A stretch of 64,000 bases of DNA from Mucilaginibacter sp. L294 (GCF_001636615.1 NZ_LGEK01000019.1:151861-215860); one strand, 5' to 3'. Shown: positions 14,249 to 23,286, counted from the stretch's first letter. Notes: generated by a model from the letters alone, not told the origin. Numbers and translations: made by a program.

Positions 14249-16087
14249 ATGAAAAAAATATTTTTACTGGCTGCAGCCACATTTTTTGCGTTTGATGCAA
14301 CTGCGCAAACCAAAGTGCGCAATGAAGTTTACTACACCGTTTCTTTCCCCAATGCCACCCACCACGAGGCCGAAATAACTATGACGCTTACCGATGTTGG
14401 GCGAGGCACGTTGCGTGTACGCATGAGCCGCTCGTCGGCGGGGCGTTACGCCACGCACGAGTTTGGCAAGAACGTATATAACGTGCGGGCCAAAGATCTT
14501 GACGGGGAAGAACTAACTGTAAAACAGGTAGAAGGCGATGTTTATGAGATTGCCAATCGCAGTAATGTTGTAAAAGTAAGCTATACGCTTTTTGGTAACC
14601 ATACCGATGGCACTTATGCAAGTATTGATGCCAGCCACGCGCATTTAAATATGCCCGCGAGCTTTATGTGGGCCGAAGGTTTGGCAAACAGGCCGATAAG
14701 GTTTGAATTTGTTGATATTGATAAGCTGGGCTGGAAAGTAGCCACTCAGTTAAAGAACGAGGGCGCTAATGTTTACAGCGCGCCCGATCTGCAATACATG
14801 ATGGATAGCCCAACCGAGCTTGCTGATGTTAAAACAAGCTATTGGGACCTGGTAAATACAAACGGCAAAAAGCAAAAAATGGGCATAGCTGTGCACTCTG
14901 ATGACGACCAGGCAACCGTAGATAATTTTGCCAAAATGGTACAAAAGATTGTGCTGGAAGAACGCGCCGTATTTGGCGAGCAGCCCGATTATGATTTTGG
15001 CAGCTATACTTTTTTGGATGATGTACACTCAACTAATTTTGGTGATGGTATGGAACACCGCAACTCTACCAGTATAGTTGATGTGGCCGATAAAATTGCC
15101 GGTAACGAAAAATATCTTTTAGGCACTTACTCGCACGAGTTTTTCCATAGCTGGAATGTAGAGCGCATCCGCCCTAAATCATTAGAGCCCTTTAATTTTG
15201 AGCACGCCAACATGAGCAGCGAGCTTTGGTTTGCTGAGGGCTTTACCCAGTATTACGGCGAAATGCTTTTAGTGCGCAGCGGCTTTAATACTGTCGACGA
15301 ATACGTGCCTACTATTGCAGGTTTAATTAACTCGGTTACGGCATCCCCGGCACCGGGCAAATATCCGCAAACGCAAATGAGCCGTTACGCGGTGTTTACA
15401 GATGCGGGTGTAGCCATTGATGCTACCAATTACGCTAATACATTCACCAGTTACTATTATTACGGTGGCGCTACCGCCCTTGCGCTTGATCTGCGTTTGC
15501 GCAGCGAGTTTAAAGTTACACTTGATGATTACATGCGCCAGGTTTGGCTGGCCTACGGTAAAACTGGTAAACCATATACCATTCCCGATCTGCAGGCGGT
15601 GTTGGCCAAAGTTACCACCCCTAAATTTGCCGCGGCATTTTTTACCGATTATATATACGGTGTAAAAAAGGAAGATTACCAGGCATTATTGGCAAACGCG
15701 GGCTTACTTTTACAAAAAGCACAGCCGGGCAAAGGCTGGCTGGGCCGTGTGCAAAGTAAGCCATCAAACGGTGGGTTAATGATAACCGGTTCTACCGCAT
15801 CTAACACCCCGATCTACAAAGCAGGGATTGATGCAGGTGATATCATCCTGAAAATTAACGGGCAGGAAGCAAAAACAGCAACTGCCTTTACTGATGCGGT
15901 AAAAGACAAAAAGCCGGGCGATAAGATTGCCGTAAGCTACAAGAACCGTACAGGTAACCACGAAGCGACTATTGTTTTAGAAGAGAGCCCCGCTTATGAG
16001 GTAGTAACCTTTGAAAAAGCGGGTAAAGAATTAACACAACAACAAAAAGATTTCCGCAGCAGCTGGTTATCATCAAAAGTTAAATAA
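14249..16087 (+). CDS. M61-family metallopeptidase with PDZ domain
   Basis: From ATG 14249 the protein has 612 residues with a signal peptide ending ATAQ (residue 20). A beta-rich N-terminal domain precedes the zinc site SHEFFHSWN (His296 and His300 in HExxH). The third ligand is expected in LWFAEGFTQYY. A C-terminal PDZ domain runs from GLMITGSTASN to KAGIDAGDIILKINGQ. This is the glycyl aminopeptidase (M61) architecture. It is followed directly, with no gap, by an M28 peptidase gene, so the two form an operon of exported peptidases. The frame extends to 14216, but only a TTG is available there. Confidence 0.88.
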   Translation: MKKIFLLAAATFFAFDATAQTKVRNEVYYTVSFPNATHHEAEITMTLTDVGRGTLRVRMSRSSAGRYATHEFGKNVYNVRAKDLDGEELTVKQVEGDVYEIANRSNVVKVSYTLFGNHTDGTYASIDASHAHLNMPASFMWAEGLANRPIRFEFVDIDKLGWKVATQLKNEGANVYSAPDLQYMMDSPTELADVKTSYWDLVNTNGKKQKMGIAVHSDDDQATVDNFAKMVQKIVLEERAVFGEQPDYDFGSYTFLDDVHSTNFGDGMEHRNSTSIVDVADKIAGNEKYLLGTYSHEFFHSWNVERIRPKSLEPFNFEHANMSSELWFAEGFTQYYGEMLLVRSGFNTVDEYVPTIAGLINSVTASPAPGKYPQTQMSRYAVFTDAGVAIDATNYANTFTSYYYYGGATALALDLRLRSEFKVTLDDYMRQVWLAYGKTGKPYTIPDLQAVLAKVTTPKFAAAFFTDYIYGVKKEDYQALLANAGLLLQKAQPGKGWLGRVQSKPSNGGLMITGSTASNTPIYKAGIDAGDIILKINGQEAKTATAFTDAVKDKKPGDKIAVSYKNRTGNHEATIVLEESPAYEVVTFEKAGKELTQQQKDFRSSWLSSKVK

Positions 16088-17395
16088 ATGAGAATAAAAA
16101 TTTTAATAGCGATAACCGCTTTAGCCGCAGCGCCCGTACTAGGTTTTTGCCAGGATGTAAACAAACTGATCAAACAGGATGATGTGGAACGCATTATTAA
16201 AACCCTTAGTGCCGACGATATGGAAGGCCGCGCCACATTTAGCCGTGGCATTGAAAAAGCCGCTACTTTTATAGAGGGCGAATTTAAGGCAGCAGGTTTA
16301 AAACCGTTTACGGGTAACACCGGCTTTCGCCAAAGCTTTAACATGGTGCGTACCACGCCAGTTAGCGCAAAGGTTACCTTAAATGGTACTGATGTAACAG
16401 CCGAAAGCTTTGTCATGGGTGCATCTTCATCATTTAACTGGACGAGTACTGCGGGGATAGAGGTTGTAAAAATCACCGCCGATAAAAACTTTATAAGCGA
16501 ATACCAGGCGCTGGCAGCCAGCGATAAAAAAGCGCTGGTACTGGTAGATACCAGTTTTGCAAAGATATTTGACAGGATAGCCCCACGTGCAAAAAGGGGC
16601 GGTACGTCGTTTAAGTCGGCAACGGCGGTTGATAAAGCGCTTGTGTTTGTATTGGGCGTGCCCGATGATGTAAAAACCCTTGCCGTAAATTACGAGGCTA
16701 CTATAAAAGAGCAGCCTTTATTTAATGTGGTAGGTGTTATCCCGGGTAAATCAAAACCGAACGAATATGTAGTTTTTGGTGGGCATTATGATCACCTTGG
16801 GATATTGAAACCAATGGAAGGGGATAGTATTGCCAACGGCGCCGATGATGATGCATCGGGCACAACAGCGGTTATTACCCTGGCCAAATATTACAAAAAA
16901 CTAAACAATAACGAGCGCACACTCATATTTGTAGCCTTTACTGCCGAAGAAACCGGCGGTTACGGGTCACAATATTTTTCAAAGCAATTAGATCCTGATA
17001 AGGTAGTGACTTTGTTTAATATTGAGATGATAGGTAAACCAGCTAAGTTTGGTGAGAACTCGGCGTTTATAACTGGCTTTGAGCGGTCAGATTTTGGTAC
17101 TATCCTGCAAAAAAACCTGGAAGGCACGGCCTTTAAGTTTTATCCCGACCCATACCCCGAGCAAAACCTGTTTTACCGCAGTGATAATGCAACGCTGGCA
17201 GCTTTAGGGGTACCCGCGCACACCATATCAACCGACCAGATCCCTACGGATAAGCTTTACCATACCGTAAAGGATGAATACAGCAGCCTGGATGTAAATA
17301 ATATTGTGGCCACTATCCGAGCTATCGCGTTAAGTTCGCGCAGTATTGTGTCGGGTAAGGATACGCCTACCAGGATCCCGAAGCTGGAGAAATAA
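16088..17395 (+). CDS. M28-family zinc aminopeptidase (exported)
   Basis: This 435-residue protein has a signal peptide (about 1-20). The M28 zinc ligands appear in order: GGHYDHLG (His233), GADDDASG, FTAEETGGYGS with the catalytic Glu pair, FNIEMIGK, and VPAHTIST near the C-terminus. IEM replaces the more usual LDM at the fourth ligand site, a conservative Asp/Glu change. The start ATG touches the stop of the M61 gene, so the two are probably translated together. It likely trims peptides in the periplasm. Confidence 0.88.
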   Translation: MRIKILIAITALAAAPVLGFCQDVNKLIKQDDVERIIKTLSADDMEGRATFSRGIEKAATFIEGEFKAAGLKPFTGNTGFRQSFNMVRTTPVSAKVTLNGTDVTAESFVMGASSSFNWTSTAGIEVVKITADKNFISEYQALAASDKKALVLVDTSFAKIFDRIAPRAKRGGTSFKSATAVDKALVFVLGVPDDVKTLAVNYEATIKEQPLFNVVGVIPGKSKPNEYVVFGGHYDHLGILKPMEGDSIANGADDDASGTTAVITLAKYYKKLNNNERTLIFVAFTAEETGGYGSQYFSKQLDPDKVVTLFNIEMIGKPAKFGENSAFITGFERSDFGTILQKNLEGTAFKFYPDPYPEQNLFYRSDNATLAALGVPAHTISTDQIPTDKLYHTVKDEYSSLDVNNIVATIRAIALSSRSIVSGKDTPTRIPKLEK

Positions 17396-17418
17396 TCCAG
17401 ATACAATCGACAGATATT

Positions 17419-17455
17419 GTAAGGCCCAAACAATTGTTTGGGCCTTACTGTTTAA
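17419..17455 (+). terminator. Terminator after the M61-M28 operon
   Basis: GTAAGGCCCAAACAATTG (17419-17436) continues into its mirror ending at 17448, a perfect 30-base palindrome (15-bp stem). It is followed by TGTTT. Confidence 0.85.
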
Positions 17456-17479
17456 AAGCTAAATTAATCCAGGAATACT

Positions 17480-18328
17480 ATGCAATGGTTTGGCAGGCGC
17501 GAAAGCAGTAATACAGAAGATGGCAGTGCAAGCGGTGGCCGCGGCCTGGCCCTTGGCGGCGGGGTGGTAGGCATTATAGCAGCCGCTATTTATTTTTTTA
17601 CCGGGATAGACCCATCAGCCGTGCTCAACCAGGTACAGGGCAATAATGCGCCGCAAGAGAATAACAAACAGGTTGTGCCTGATACCAAAGAGAAAAAATT
17701 TGCCAAGGTTATTTTTGCCGATACTGAAGATGTTTGGAATAAGTTATTCAGCGATATGGGCAAAACGTATCAGGAGCCCAAGCTCCACTTCTTCCAGGAA
17801 GCTGTAAGCACTGCCTGCGGTCAGGCTGGTGCAGAAACCGGCCCGTTCTATTGCCCCGGCGATCAGAAAGTATATCTCGACCTGTCGTTCTTTAATGAGC
17901 TTTCTCAAAAATTTGGCGCCGCCGGCGATTTTGCCCAGGCCTATGTAATAGCCCATGAGGTTGGCCACCATGTGCAGGATCTGCTCGGCCTGTCGGCCAA
18001 AATGGAACAGGCAAGGCAGCAACTCAGCAAAACGGAATACAATAAATTATCGGTGAAGCTGGAGCTTCAAGCCGACTTTTATGCAGGCATCTGGGCGCAT
18101 TACGAGCAACAAATGAAAAACGTGCTCTACCCCGGTGATATTGAGGAAGCCCTTAACGCCGCCCACCAAATTGGCGACGACCGGCTGCAGAAAGAGTACC
18201 AGGGCGAAGTGCGCCCCGATAGCTTTACCCACGGCACCAGCGCCCAGCGTATGTATTGGTTTAAAAAGGGATTTGAAACAGGTGATTTAAAGCAAGGCAA
18301 TACTTTTGCGGGTACGGATATGGAGTAG
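17480..18328 (+). CDS. YpfJ-family neutral zinc metallopeptidase
   Basis: This 282-residue protein has a glycine-rich N-terminus, one membrane segment (about 25-43, ALGGGVVGIIAAAIYFF) and a conserved core: FFQEAVSTACGQA, GPFYCPGDQKVYLDLSFF, the zinc motif AHEVGHHVQ (HExxH at 159-163), LELQADFYAGIW and HGTSAQR. This is the Zn_peptidase/YpfJ family (PF04228). It is membrane anchored with the domain probably outside the cytoplasm. It is the third metallopeptidase in a row but has its own transcript, since a terminator precedes it. Confidence 0.88.
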   Translation: MQWFGRRESSNTEDGSASGGRGLALGGGVVGIIAAAIYFFTGIDPSAVLNQVQGNNAPQENNKQVVPDTKEKKFAKVIFADTEDVWNKLFSDMGKTYQEPKLHFFQEAVSTACGQAGAETGPFYCPGDQKVYLDLSFFNELSQKFGAAGDFAQAYVIAHEVGHHVQDLLGLSAKMEQARQQLSKTEYNKLSVKLELQADFYAGIWAHYEQQMKNVLYPGDIEEALNAAHQIGDDRLQKEYQGEVRPDSFTHGTSAQRMYWFKKGFETGDLKQGNTFAGTDME

Positions 18329-18353
18329 CTAAAACTAACTTATAGCAAAACCA

Positions 18354-18525
18354 AGCGTTCACGTTCACTGCCGTGAACGCTGTAATTATTTGTAAGTATC
18401 TTATAACCAGGTGTTTTTATTTTCGGCTACTTACAAAAGAAGGCCACCATTGCTGGGAACAGCACCGGTGGTTATCGTGAGTGTGGACGCTCACATCATA
18501 AATCATTCAAGCGTTGACGCTTGAA
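18354..18525. repeat. Cluster of three or four short hairpins, family G
   Basis: Hairpins lie at 18354-18381 (AGCGTTCACG / CGTGAACGCT), 18444-18471 (CCACC and TGCTG paired with CAGCA and GGTGG), 18477-18494 (GTGAG / CTCAC) and 18506-18525 (TTCAAGCG / CGCTTGAA). They share a gcgt-gac-gct theme. With the family C element at 18539-18633 they fill the 306-base gap between the convergent peptidase and acyltransferase genes; no gene is seen there. Confidence 0.65.
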
Positions 18526-18538
18526 CGGGCGTTAGATT

Positions 18539-18633
18539 TGTCATCCTGGCGAGATAGCGAGGATCTATTAATGAACTATGCATAGCCGTTTAGGATGTCG
18601 GCTAATAGATGCTTCACGATGTTCAGCATGACA
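18539..18633. repeat. Interspersed inverted repeat, family C, copy 1
   Basis: TGTCATCCTGGCGAGATAGC begins the left arm and CACGATGTTCAGCATGACA ends the right arm. GGATCTATTA is mirrored by TAATAGAT. Other copies are at 37171-37233 and 59534-59630. Confidence 0.8.
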
Positions 18634-18634
18634 A

Positions 18635-19378
18635 TCAGGAGTGCTGTGGGTCAACCTTCGCCCTTATCCTGTCTTCCGCTTGTTGAACTAACTCATCAAC
18701 AGGGGTTGTTCCCGGCTCAATGGGCTCAAGCACTTCCCACTTCATGGGGGTGAAGGTATTTAGGGGGTACAATCCGTAGCGGATCATCTTCCATGAATCG
18801 GTAATGGCAACTGGTACTAAAAGCGCATTCGGGCATTTTTTTAACAGCGTGGCAACACCCGCCGCCTGGAACTTTTTTACCCGGCCATCCTGCGAGCGCG
18901 TCCCCTCAGGGAATATCATAGCGCCCCAGTTATTTTCTTTCATCCGGCCGGCAAATTTCACCAGTTCGGTGATGGATTGGCGCGGGTCTTTCCTGTCGAT
19001 ATTGGCACCGCCGCCATGCCTTAAATTAAAAGAGATAGACGGGATACCTTTAGTCAGCTCAACCTTTGATACAAACTTGGCGTGGTATTTACGCAGGTAG
19101 TAGATCATCGGCGGGATATCAAACAGGCTTTGGTGGTTGGCAATAAATATAATGGGCCTGCCAATGGGTAGGTTTTGTTTGTTGATAAAAGTGATGCGAT
19201 TACCTACAATATAGGCCGTATGCACTAAAAAGAAGTTCAGGATATCTACTGAGCGCTTATGCGCGCTGTACCCACCCAGTTTTAAACACAGCCATTGTAC
19301 CGGGTGAAAGATCACCAGGAATAAAAAGAATGCTAAAATTGCAAACGGGGACAGGATGTAGCCAAAAAACTTCTTCAT
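18635..19378 (-). CDS. 1-acylglycerol-3-phosphate acyltransferase (PlsC-like)
   Basis: This 247-residue protein has an N-terminal membrane segment (about 5-30) and the acyltransferase motifs NHQSLFD (NHx4D, residues 81-87), FVSKVEL, and FPEGTRS (156-162), followed by LLVPVAITDS. These are the lysophosphatidic acid acyltransferase blocks I-IV, so it likely makes phosphatidic acid at the inner membrane. It is downstream of, and in the same direction as, a Nudix gene. Confidence 0.9.
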   Translation of the reverse strand: MKKFFGYILSPFAILAFFLFLVIFHPVQWLCLKLGGYSAHKRSVDILNFFLVHTAYIVGNRITFINKQNLPIGRPIIFIANHQSLFDIPPMIYYLRKYHAKFVSKVELTKGIPSISFNLRHGGGANIDRKDPRQSITELVKFAGRMKENNWGAMIFPEGTRSQDGRVKKFQAAGVATLLKKCPNALLVPVAITDSWKMIRYGLYPLNTFTPMKWEVLEPIEPGTTPVDELVQQAEDRIRAKVDPQHS

Positions 19379-19425
19379 CAGGGCCGCAAATTTAATTTTT
19401 TTTTGAGGATTTGATAATCGCGAAT

Positions 19426-19986
19426 TTACAAAGTGTTCTCTAACTGCATTAAACGTGCTTTTAATACCGCCGCTACCGCTAATGAATCGGTTATTTCACC
19501 GCCGCAAACCATCTTGTAAACGTCCTCAAACGCCATTTTTTTCACCACAAGCTGCTCAGTGTCCTCCGGTTCGGCTTCGTGCTGTTCCAGTCCGCGGGCA
19601 ATATACAGGATACAAAGCTCATCACTTACTGAGTTGGAGAGGTGCATCCGTTGGATCTCCGTCCACCGCGAGGCTTTTAGCCCGGTTTCTTCCAGCAGCT
19701 CCCGCTTGGCAGACTCCAGCGGGTCGACACCGATGATGCCGCCACCCTCGGGCAGTTCCCAGCTGTATTGGTTGAGGGTGAAACGATACTGGCCTACCAG
19801 GTAGGTGTTCATATCATCATCCAATGGCAAAATACCGATAGCGATATTTTTATAATGCACCTGCCCGTATATGCCCGGGTTACCCGATGGGTTGATCACC
19901 TGGTACTCGGTAACGTTTATCCATGGGTTATCGTAAACTTCCTTTTCTGATGTTATTTTCCAGGGGTTTGCTTCGGGGTGTTGCAT
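19426..19986 (-). CDS. Nudix hydrolase (ADP-sugar pyrophosphatase-like)
   Basis: From ATG 19986 the protein has 186 residues. The Nudix box lies at about 81-103, ending RELLEETGL. The first Glu of the box is replaced (GGGIIGVDPLESAK, where GxxxxxE is expected), which I associate with one Nudix subgroup. The frame stays open to 20073, but those 29 extra codons are the edge of a family B repeat, so the shorter start is right. ADP-ribose or a similar nucleotide sugar is the likely substrate. Confidence 0.85.
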   Translation of the reverse strand: MQHPEANPWKITSEKEVYDNPWINVTEYQVINPSGNPGIYGQVHYKNIAIGILPLDDDMNTYLVGQYRFTLNQYSWELPEGGGIIGVDPLESAKRELLEETGLKASRWTEIQRMHLSNSVSDELCILYIARGLEQHEAEPEDTEQLVVKKMAFEDVYKMVCGGEITDSLAVAAVLKARLMQLENTL

Positions 19987-20045
19987 GAGAATAAAGGTAG
20001 TGGTTTTCGTGCTGTTTGTCCACCATGTTATTGCGAGTCTTCCCT

Positions 20046-20140
20046 CCACGTCATTGCGAGCGTAGCGTGGCAATCTCTTTAGGACAAGTCGGCGAGATGC
20101 ATGTCGAAGATTGCCACGCTACGCTCGCAATGACGCGTGG
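20046..20140. repeat. Interspersed inverted repeat, family B, copy 3
   Basis: CCACGTCATTGCGAGCGTAG is mirrored by CTACGCTCGCAATGACGCGTGG, with one unpaired spot, and AGATTGCCACG mirrors the inner CGTGGCAATCT. This is the most complete member of family B. It lies between two minus-strand genes and would form a hairpin of about 40 bp if transcribed. Confidence 0.85.
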
Positions 20141-20150
20141 AGGTTAGGGC

Positions 20151-21071
20151 CTAAACTTCCTTCCGTTTCAAATACCCCGGCACATTAACCAATAGTATGC
20201 CTGCTAAAATTACCAGCAGGCAAATAAGTTGCGCATGGTTAACAGGCTCGTTTACCAGCAGCCAGCCCAAAAATACGGCAACCACCGGGTTTACATAGGT
20301 GTGTGTGCTTACAATAGCAGGGGGCTTTATGCTGATAAGCCATATAAACGACAGGTAGGCCACTAACGAACCCATAACGATCAGAAATATCAGCCCGCCC
20401 CAGCCTTCGGCGGTTACATTGGCAAAATGGAAGCCGCGGTACTCTCCTGTGCCTAAAACAACAATACCGCAGGCCAAGCCAGCTGCAAGCAACTGTACCG
20501 AGGCATTCATTACTGTTGAGCTTTCGCCTTTATTATCTTTTGTTATAAGAGAGCCCAGTACCCACATCAACGCGCTTACTATCACCACAATACTGGCGGT
20601 TGTTGCCATGGTTGATGTATTGGTTGCCGCCACGCCTAACCGCAAAAAAAAGTAGATACCGGTAAACCCAATAAGTAAACCGCTGATGATATACTTGTTT
20701 GAAAAATACTGCGGCCAGCGTTTACGGTCTACCAGTAAAAATATCAAGGGTTCGGTAGCTACCAGTATGGCGGCCTGCCCCGAGCTGATATATTGCTCGG
20801 CCCAAGCTATCATGCCCGTACCGCCAACCAGCATCATGGTGCCGCTAAGGGCATGGCGCCACAAGTATCGCCACTCGGGCAATTTTTCGCCTCTTAGTTT
20901 GCACCAGGTAAAAAGTATAATGCCTGCTATGGAGTACCGTAAACCCACCAGTATAAACGGAGGGAAACTTTTAAGCCCGTAAATAACCGCCAAATAGGTT
21001 GCGCCCCAGATAATGTATACGCTAAAAAATGCAAAGGCAACCAGTAAAGGAGGTGCGGTGTTTTTAGTCAT
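20151..21071 (-). CDS. EamA/DMT-family transporter
   Basis: This 306-residue protein has ten hydrophobic segments, the two-times-five layout of the EamA (DUF6) family. Typical parts are VYIIWGATYLAVIYGL, LVGLRYSIAGIILF, IAWAEQYISSGQAAILVATEPLI and a second-half SLVAYLSFIWLI followed by TYVNPVVAVFLGW. The substrate is unknown (export of amino acids or metabolites is usual). Its start overlaps the DUF4184 stop by four bases, so the two are coupled. Confidence 0.88.
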   Translation of the reverse strand: MTKNTAPPLLVAFAFFSVYIIWGATYLAVIYGLKSFPPFILVGLRYSIAGIILFTWCKLRGEKLPEWRYLWRHALSGTMMLVGGTGMIAWAEQYISSGQAAILVATEPLIFLLVDRKRWPQYFSNKYIISGLLIGFTGIYFFLRLGVAATNTSTMATTASIVVIVSALMWVLGSLITKDNKGESSTVMNASVQLLAAGLACGIVVLGTGEYRGFHFANVTAEGWGGLIFLIVMGSLVAYLSFIWLISIKPPAIVSTHTYVNPVVAVFLGWLLVNEPVNHAQLICLLVILAGILLVNVPGYLKRKEV

Positions 21072-21802
21072 TTAAAGTTTATGAAGCTATTTTTGGCAAA
21101 TAGCGAGGTCACAACCAGCCCGATTAATGAACCTGAAATTATGGTAACTATAACGTTGCCAACTTGCTGTAAACTTAAACCGCCGCATAAGCGTAAACCG
21201 GTAACCGCCAGCATAACAATTACAAGAGTTATCCAATAGCCGGCAACACGTTCCTTTTTAGTTTCTATCCCCATTGGTAACCTAACAATAGTTATGATGA
21301 TGACACAAGCACCCACAAAAGAGCTTATATGTTGAATTATGTTGTACCATGCAAACTGGTGCTGCATCAAATAAACAGGTTGCTTTAATATTGGCAGATG
21401 TTCTACAAAATAACCGGCCGGATGAGTGAAGCCATCCCAAAGCAAATGCGAACCCGCCCCGATAAGTATTGAAATAATGACTATCAGGAGATAATATCCT
21501 CTGCGCGGGTTGGAATTGTTTTTAAAAGCCGATAGCCGTTTATTTAAATATACGGGCAAGTTGTCAATTAACTTTTCTTTTACTATCAAATTATAGATGG
21601 CCATTAACAAAAGCGCGAGTGGCAAATCAAACCAAAACAGCCCTGGTAAAGTATGGCTATATTTCGATTGAATTTTCATCCGAATAAAATATTCAAAATC
21701 TGGCGTTAGGCTTCCAGTAACAAGCGCAGTTAACGACAACCACCGTTTGGGTAAATAATTTAGTGGCAATACAATAGCAGGATGCGAAAATGTAAAGGGC
21801 AT
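21068..21802 (-). CDS. DUF4184 membrane protein
   Basis: This 244-residue protein opens MPFTFSHPAIVLPL, then LSLTALVTGSLTPDFEYF and GAGSHLLWDGFTHP, the conserved His/Asp-rich blocks of DUF4184. These resemble metal-dependent membrane hydrolases of the YdjM/LexA-binding type, and that likeness is inference. Five or six membrane segments follow. It is the first gene of a two-gene operon with the EamA transporter. An alternative start is not needed. Confidence 0.8.
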   Translation of the reverse strand: MPFTFSHPAIVLPLNYLPKRWLSLTALVTGSLTPDFEYFIRMKIQSKYSHTLPGLFWFDLPLALLLMAIYNLIVKEKLIDNLPVYLNKRLSAFKNNSNPRRGYYLLIVIISILIGAGSHLLWDGFTHPAGYFVEHLPILKQPVYLMQHQFAWYNIIQHISSFVGACVIIITIVRLPMGIETKKERVAGYWITLVIVMLAVTGLRLCGGLSLQQVGNVIVTIISGSLIGLVVTSLFAKNSFINFK

Positions 21803-21827
21803 TTATTTTTGTTTAACCAGGACTAAA

Positions 21828-21859
21828 CAAAAATAGCGATAAGTAGAACTTATCGCTAT
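21828..21859 (-). terminator. Terminator of metK
   Basis: ATAGCGATAAGT (21833-21844) and ACTTATCGCTAT (21848-21859) form a perfect 12-bp stem with a 3-base loop. On the minus strand the stem is followed by a TTTTT run, placing it as the 3' end of metK. Confidence 0.85.
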
Positions 21860-21883
21860 CATGTATTTTATCGCTCAAGTATA

Positions 21884-23134
21884 TTACAAGTCGAAAGCGC
21901 TTTTTACTTTATCTACATAATCCAGCTTCTCCCAGGTAAATAATTCTACCTCGCGGGTTACGGTGCTGCCATCGTGCGCGTTGAATGACTTGGTAACCAC
22001 CTCATTTGGGCGGCCAAAGTGACCGTAAGCAGCAGTTTCGCTGTATATTGGGTTACGCAGTTTAAAGCGGGTTTCAATAGCGTATGGGGTCATGTTAAAG
22101 ATCTCCTCAACCTTTTTAGCTATCTCGCCATCGTTTAAGCCAACTTTAGCGGTACCATAGGTATTTACATAAATACCCATTGGTTTTGCAACGCCGATAG
22201 CGTACGATACCTGTACCAAAATTTCGTTACAAACACCGGCAGCTACCAGGTTTTTGGCTATGTGGCGGGTTGCGTAAGCAGCAGAGCGGTCAACTTTTGA
22301 GGGGTCTTTACCGCTGAATGCACCACCACCGTGCGCGCCTTTACCACCATAGGTATCCACAATGATCTTGCGGCCGGTTAAGCCGGTATCGCCATGCGGG
22401 CCACCAATAACAAATTTACCGGTAGGGTTAATATGGTAAGTGATATTATCATTAAAGAAATGCGCGTATTTTGGATATTTAGCCTTAACACGAGGGATAA
22501 GGATGCTAATGATATCGCTGCTTATTTTTGATAACATGGCTTCTTCCTCGCCAAAATCATCATGTTGGGTTGAAATAACGATGGCATCGATACGGGTTGG
22601 CTGGTTATCGTCGCTGTACTCTAAAGTAACCTGCGATTTTGCATCCGGGCGAAGGTATTTGATATCGGTATTCTCGCGGCGGATAACAGCCAGTTCGCGC
22701 AATAAAGCGTGTGCAATATCTAAAGCCAATGGCATGTAGTTATCAGTTTCGATGGTGGCGTAACCAAACATCATGCCCTGGTCGCCTGCGCCTTGCTCTT
22801 CTTTTGCCTTGCGGTCAACACCCTGGTTAATATCAGGCGATTGCTCATGAATGGCCGATAGCACACCGCACGAGCTGCCATCAAACATATATTCCCCTTT
22901 GGTATAACCAATGCGGTTTATTACATCGCGGGCAATTTTTTGTACATCTAAATAAGCTTTTGATTTAACCTCGCCGGCTAAAATAACCTGGCCGGTTGTT
23001 ACCAACGTTTCGCAGGCTACTTTCGATTCGGGGTCGAATGCTAAAAAGTTATCAATTAACGCGTCCGATATCTGGTCGGCAACTTTATCCGGATGCCCTT
23101 CTGATACGGATTCCGATGTAAATAAGTATGGCAT
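21884..23134 (-). CDS. metK: S-adenosylmethionine synthetase
   Basis: This 416-residue protein has the MetK pattern from end to end. It contains [23 protein letters not shown] with the catalytic His and Asp, [11 protein letters not shown], the loop segment [54 protein letters not shown] and RPNEV near the C-terminus. It makes SAM from methionine and ATP in the cytoplasm. The 5' leader holds a SAM-II class riboswitch, so expression is probably shut down by its own product. It is monocistronic, with a terminator at 21828-21859. Confidence 0.97.
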   Translation of the reverse strand: MPYLFTSESVSEGHPDKVADQISDALIDNFLAFDPESKVACETLVTTGQVILAGEVKSKAYLDVQKIARDVINRIGYTKGEYMFDGSSCGVLSAIHEQSPDINQGVDRKAKEEQGAGDQGMMFGYATIETDNYMPLALDIAHALLRELAVIRRENTDIKYLRPDAKSQVTLEYSDDNQPTRIDAIVISTQHDDFGEEEAMLSKISSDIISILIPRVKAKYPKYAHFFNDNITYHINPTGKFVIGGPHGDTGLTGRKIIVDTYGGKGAHGGGAFSGKDPSKVDRSAAYATRHIAKNLVAAGVCNEILVQVSYAIGVAKPMGIYVNTYGTAKVGLNDGEIAKKVEEIFNMTPYAIETRFKLRNPIYSETAAYGHFGRPNEVVTKSFNAHDGSTVTREVELFTWEKLDYVDKVKSAFDL

Positions 23135-23194
23135 ATTATTTTTTAAATAAACGTTAAAGCCGAAAGGTAAGGATTTATTTGAAACGTTGTAAAA

Positions 23195-23273
23195 GGAGCA
23201 GAATTAGCACTTTTTTACGTGGTTGCAATCCAGTCCTCTAATATACAGAGGGCATTAAATCAGTCCACTTTCG
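23195..23273 (-). promoter_or_regulatory. SAM-II class riboswitch in the metK leader
   Basis: Read on the minus strand, the leader contains GTGG-A-CTGATTTAA, an inserted 5-bp hairpin (CCTCT/AGAGG, 23251-23235), then GGATTGCAACCACGT, an A-rich run and GTGCTAA ending near 23195. CTGATTTAA, TTGCAA and GCTAA are the conserved parts of SAM-II; GTGG/CCAC forms P1, and GGA with a 3' TCC can form the pseudoknot. It sits about 60 bases before the metK ATG, the expected gene. The related SAM-V class shares this core. Confidence 0.85.
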
Positions 23274-23278
23274 GGTGG

Positions 23279-23286
23279 CAAAAATA
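23279..23286 (-). promoter_or_regulatory. Bacteroidota -7 element of metK
   Basis: The minus strand reads TATTTTTG (TAnnTTTG). Transcription would start about six bases on, right at the 5' edge of the riboswitch aptamer. Confidence 0.6.
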
